A DNA stretch of 64,000 bases. It comes from Pyrinomonadaceae bacterium. Its GTDB lineage: Bacteria; Acidobacteriota; Blastocatellia; Pyrinomonadales; Pyrinomonadaceae. Below are positions 61,412 to 64,000 of this stretch, piece after piece. Made by a program: the position numbers and the translations under genes. The stretch covers positions 32,960 to 96,959 of the forward strand of contig JAIBCA010000074.1 of assembly GCA_019694345.1 (NCBI GenBank). Direction: 5' to 3'. How positions within the stretch are numbered: position 1 is the stretch's first letter; each line of letters opens with the position of its first letter. The notes beneath the pieces are model-generated. The model was not told where the DNA came from. It worked only from the letters and a program-made list of their open reading frames with translations, and ran no database searches.

Positions 61412-62035
61412 TTATTTCTGATTTGCTCTAAGTCTTGGCCATTCAGCCAGCTGAGCTAACACCGAGTCAATATAAAGGTTTCCTTCTAGCCAATTTAGAC
61501 TCGCCATCTCACAAATTGTCCTATGTGAACGGATAAGTTCTTTCAAGAAATTAACAATCGTCTCAATTGAGGAGATTGACAATGGGAAGTTGGATTGAAG
61601 TGAATGTGGGTCATCAAAATACTTCTTATCATGGTGGGCAAACCACTTATCACGCCATTGCCTGATAGTGCGAAGATCGGAGTCGAAGTCTTGAATTGTA
61701 GACTTGCATATCTCGATTTCATGTTTAAGCAAGCACTTATTCTTCGTTAAATGGTTTGCATGAGTAAACGATTGATCAAGATACCAATGGATGCTTCTTT
61801 TTGCGTCTTTATTTGGATCGAAAATCGATCCAATATTTACTACGATGTTGAAAACCGCAAGATATCTTAAGTGGTAGAAAATATTCCCAGATTGACCGAG
61901 GTTTTGAACCTTATCAACCTTCATTGCATCATCAATATCTCGAATAGCAACGACATAACGATTCAGGTTAATAACCAAATACCACAAACTTTCAAGGTAC
62001 TTGTTAAGTTTCTCTTTTGCCTCGGCGTTTTGCAT
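61412..62035 (-). CDS. AT-rich HEPN/AbiU2-like protein inserted between sufD and sufS
   Basis: A 207-residue soluble, mostly helical protein. The R-x5-H motif (Arg128 to His134 in RDKWFAHHDKKYF) resembles the RX4-6H motif of HEPN ribonucleases, in the style of AbiU2. Other segments are amphipathic helices (ALNKYLESLWYLVIN-like start, FYHLRYLAVFNIVVNIGSIF, TIVNFLKELIRSHRTICEM). Base composition is low: the three 60-base blocks I counted are 35-42 percent G+C, against about 55-60 percent in the flanking suf genes. Its stop is four bases from sufS and its start seven bases from the sufD stop. No antitoxin-like partner is adjacent. It looks like an acquired gene placed inside an essential operon. 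Function not proven; HEPN is a motif-based guess. Confidence 0.5.
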   Translation of the reverse strand: MQNAEAKEKLNKYLESLWYLVINLNRYVVAIRDIDDAMKVDKVQNLGQSGNIFYHLRYLAVFNIVVNIGSIFDPNKDAKRSIHWYLDQSFTHANHLTKNKCLLKHEIEICKSTIQDFDSDLRTIRQWRDKWFAHHDKKYFDDPHSLQSNFPLSISSIETIVNFLKELIRSHRTICEMASLNWLEGNLYIDSVLAQLAEWPRLRANQK

Positions 62036-62042
62036 TTCTCGA

Positions 62043-63176
62043 CTATATTTCCGTCCCCAATCTATTCAACACCATCGCATCCAGTTCGGATTTTATCTCG
62101 TCGATCCCGATCTTATTTATCACTTCCTCGGCGAAGCCGTACGTAAGTAGGTTCTTTGCAAGGTCGGTCGGCAAACCGCGTGCGAGCAGGTAGAACAACT
62201 CTTCGTCCTCAAGCTGTCCGACGGTCGCGCCGTGCGAGCATTTGACGTCGTCGTTAAAGATCTCAAGTTGCGGCTTGGTGTCCACACGGGCCGTTTCCGA
62301 CAACAGCAGATTCTTGTTAGATTGTTGGGCATCGGTGCCATGGGCGTTCTCGCGAACAAAGACCTTGCCGTTAAAAACACCGCGGGCGTTGTCGTTTATC
62401 ACACCCTTATAGGTTTGATGCGATGTGCAGTTAGGCACCGTATGGTCAATCACCGAGTGCGTGTCGCTGTGCTGCGTGCCGCTGAGCATATAGAGGCCGT
62501 CCACCCACGCCTCGCCGCCCTCGGCGGTAAATCTAACCTCAATATCGTGTCGCGATAATGCCGCCCCAAGGTTGATGTTGGTCGAGTCATAGCTGCCTCC
62601 GCCGCGAACCTCGACCTCGGTAGAGCCGTAATTGAGGGACTCGGCCGAGTCCTTTTGCACGCGGTAATGCGTGAGGCTGGCGTTCTCTTCAACAACGACT
62701 CGCACCGCCGAGTCAGTAAAGCCGCGCCCGGACGACGCATACGTCTCAACGATCGTTGCCTTACTGCCCGCCTCGGCGATCACGATGACATGCGGAAATA
62801 TCGCGGTTCCGTCCTCAGCGGCAAAGTTCAATTCGATCGGGTCAACGACGCTCGTTTCGCTCGGAATCCGGACGACTGCAACGTCTGCAAACGCGAGATT
62901 CAACGCGGTGAATCCATTTCGCCGGAAGTTGAATGCCGGAGCGCCTTCGTTTACGCTTGCGTTTCCGCCGGATACGACCCGCCAATTATCAGCGACACGC
63001 GGAGCGACGTTCGTGTATTTCCAATCCTCGTCGTGAACGGTCGGAAAGCCGGTCGATTCAAAAAAGGCAAACGCTGCTTCGCGATCCGCAACCGATGGAT
63101 CGCCGCCCAAGCTCGCCTTGAACTCGGCAAACTGTTTTGTAAATTGTGTCTCTTTCACTACTGTCGTACTACTCAT
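62043..63176 (-). CDS. sufD: Fe-S cluster assembly protein SufD
   Basis: A 377-residue beta-helical SufB/SufD-type scaffold. The start ATG 63176 (SSTTVVKETQFTKQF) is preferred over one at 63242. The N-terminal region has EDWKYTNVAPR. The beta-helix follows with FPHVIVIAEAGSKATIVETY, GSYDSTNINLGAALSRHDI and KCSHGATVGQLEDEELFYLLARG, the C-terminal SufBD block. SufD works with SufB and SufC, neither of which is in the window; the gene upstream is an unrelated membrane protein. It is the first suf gene here, and the HEPN-like gene follows after seven bases. Confidence 0.94.
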   Translation of the reverse strand: MSSTTVVKETQFTKQFAEFKASLGGDPSVADREAAFAFFESTGFPTVHDEDWKYTNVAPRVADNWRVVSGGNASVNEGAPAFNFRRNGFTALNLAFADVAVVRIPSETSVVDPIELNFAAEDGTAIFPHVIVIAEAGSKATIVETYASSGRGFTDSAVRVVVEENASLTHYRVQKDSAESLNYGSTEVEVRGGGSYDSTNINLGAALSRHDIEVRFTAEGGEAWVDGLYMLSGTQHSDTHSVIDHTVPNCTSHQTYKGVINDNARGVFNGKVFVRENAHGTDAQQSNKNLLLSETARVDTKPQLEIFNDDVKCSHGATVGQLEDEELFYLLARGLPTDLAKNLLTYGFAEEVINKIGIDEIKSELDAMVLNRLGTEI

Positions 63177-63193
63177 TTTTCTATTAACCAAGA

Positions 63194-64000
63194 TCAATTC
63201 TGTCGGGTTGACCGGACCCCGTCGCCGCTTCCATAGCCGCATCCGTGAGGTGCAGCCATGATGAGGCTGAACCTCGCGTCAACCTGGTTGACGCAGTCCC
63301 TGTCGAGCAAAAACTCCCGTGCGAGCCGGAGCTTAGCGTCATTTTCCGCCCCTGATCTTTTTTCGTCAAAGATCGTTGTTCTCGCCGGGTCGAGTAAAAA
63401 ATCGTGTCTTGTGAGAACAAACCGGATTCCCATCGCCGTAATTTTCGAGATTAGATCATTCTTGTCAGTGGACTCCCACACGAGCTTTCGGAATGTCCAG
63501 TCTTCGAACAAGTAGTCCGAAAACACTGGCCTATCGATATGATAGGTATCTCTCCGCATATTGATCAGCCACACTCGTGAATCCTTCGGCGTGTTCTTAT
63601 TGATCCAGTCGTAAAGCGAAAAGTAATCCAGATGTTCGGCCAGATAGACCTCTCTTTCCTGTCCGCCGAGAGCGACGCGGAGCGGTGCTTTCTGGCAGAA
63701 CCAAGCGAATGTTGTCAAAATTCCGGCGAGCGAGGCGGCGGCGAATGCATACTGTGCAACGCTGCGAAGCTGCCGTCCAAACGCCTCCACCGATGCCATT
63801 ATTGCTAATGCGAGGGCCGGAACTATCGGCAACAGGTATCGCAATTGCGCGCTTGAGAACAGCCAGAACAGAAACATCACGCCCGCGACGCCCGCGGCGA
63901 TCTTGGCCTCGACCGGCAACTCAAACTTCCATAATGCGAAAACCAACAGCGGCAGCCCGATCAGAAACGCCGTACCCAGCACACCGTCGTAATCTTTTGG
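63194..64000 (-). CDS. C-terminal part of a membrane glycosyltransferase-like protein, cut by window edge
   Basis: The frame is open through the right edge (it reads PKDYDGVLG upstream), so the 5' end is missing. The visible part starts with three hydrophobic helices (AFLIGLPLLVFALWKF, IAAGVAGVMFLFWLFSSAQLRYLLPIVPALALAI, then YAFAAASLAGILTTFAW). A soluble C-terminal domain of about 150 residues follows (LAEHLDYFSLYDWINKNTPKDSRVWLINM, then FVLTRHDFLLDP). This is the usual layout of GT39/GT83 PMT- or ArnT-like enzymes, which use polyprenyl-linked sugars. The stop is 17 bases before the sufD start, so it may be in the same transcript. Confidence 0.65.
   Translation of the reverse strand, partial: PKDYDGVLGTAFLIGLPLLVFALWKFELPVEAKIAAGVAGVMFLFWLFSSAQLRYLLPIVPALALAIMASVEAFGRQLRSVAQYAFAAASLAGILTTFAWFCQKAPLRVALGGQEREVYLAEHLDYFSLYDWINKNTPKDSRVWLINMRRDTYHIDRPVFSDYLFEDWTFRKLVWESTDKNDLISKITAMGIRFVLTRHDFLLDPARTTIFDEKRSGAENDAKLRLAREFLLDRDCVNQVDARFSLIMAAPHGCGYGSGDGVRSTRQN

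Overview
The window looks like chromosomal DNA of an acidobacterium, most likely of the Blastocatellia/Pyrinomonadales type. This is inferred from gene content only: a large Oar-type TonB-dependent receptor with an N-terminal carboxypeptidase-like domain, DxDGDGKxD repeat proteins, FecR/DUF6600 surface proteins, many secreted proteins of unknown function, and a G+C content that looks mid-fifties. No rRNA, CRISPR array, transposase, phage gene or integrase was seen. There is one tRNA (anticodon CAT).

Layout. 1-4818: a truncated HExxH protein, a small secreted protein, a WG-repeat protein, a VanX-type dipeptidase divergent from a 47-residue membrane protein, a secreted protein of unknown family and a PilZ-like protein. 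4819-8794: an AT-rich regulatory stretch, the TonB receptor and its terminator. 8823-18165: a plus-strand run with a GT4 glycosyltransferase, glycogen debranching enzyme, M14 carboxypeptidase, RecN, zinc-type asparaginase, a secreted protein and a methyltransferase. 18175-21909: a 1244-residue fused flavin/Fe-S oxidoreductase. 22100-27147: a Wzc-type tyrosine autokinase, two dTDP-rhamnose genes and a PH-domain protein. 27333-31916: a DUF1906/VCBS-repeat protein, an unknown protein and YchF. 31990-34919: an envelope thiol/metal group (DsbB, DsbA, a Met/His/Cys-rich repeat protein, a CusF-cytochrome c fusion). 35008-39257: the tRNA, a cysteine-dioxygenase-like cupin protein with a membrane partner, a secreted protein, a POT peptide transporter and a small protein. 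39335-42162: an M16 pair with one motif-less member. 42222-49419: FecR/DUF6600 protein, a zinc-ribbon/L7-L12-like/NHL protein, an NTF2-like protein, a GAF protein, Nfu and a small membrane protein. 49611-53959: PrmC and an exopolysaccharide group (initiating sugar transferase, GT4, WecG/TagA). 54029-57583: DUF4149, a GrdB-like protein, DUF2585 and GlpD. 57519-63176: the suf group on the minus strand. The right edge cuts a membrane glycosyltransferase-like gene.

How the genes fit together. Two separate polysaccharide loci, the rhamnose genes, the FecR protein and the VCBS proteins point to an elaborate cell surface. The thiol/metal group suggests periplasmic disulfide formation tied to copper handling. 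The suf group makes Fe-S clusters: on the minus strand the order is sufD, a HEPN-like gene, sufS, fhs, sufU, trHb3. sufB and sufC are not in the window. An AT-rich gene with an R-x5-H motif sits with gaps of only 4 and 7 bases between sufD and sufS. A perfect TGTGA-N6-TCACA palindrome lies in the only sizeable gap of the group, in front of fhs.

The most unusual items are the HEPN-like gene inside the suf operon, the NfnB/NfnA-like fusion oxidoreductase, the zinc-ribbon/L7-L12-like/propeller membrane protein, the 32-residue Met/His/Cys repeat protein and the CDO-like cupin protein. All functional statements rest on reading motifs by eye; no database search was possible.
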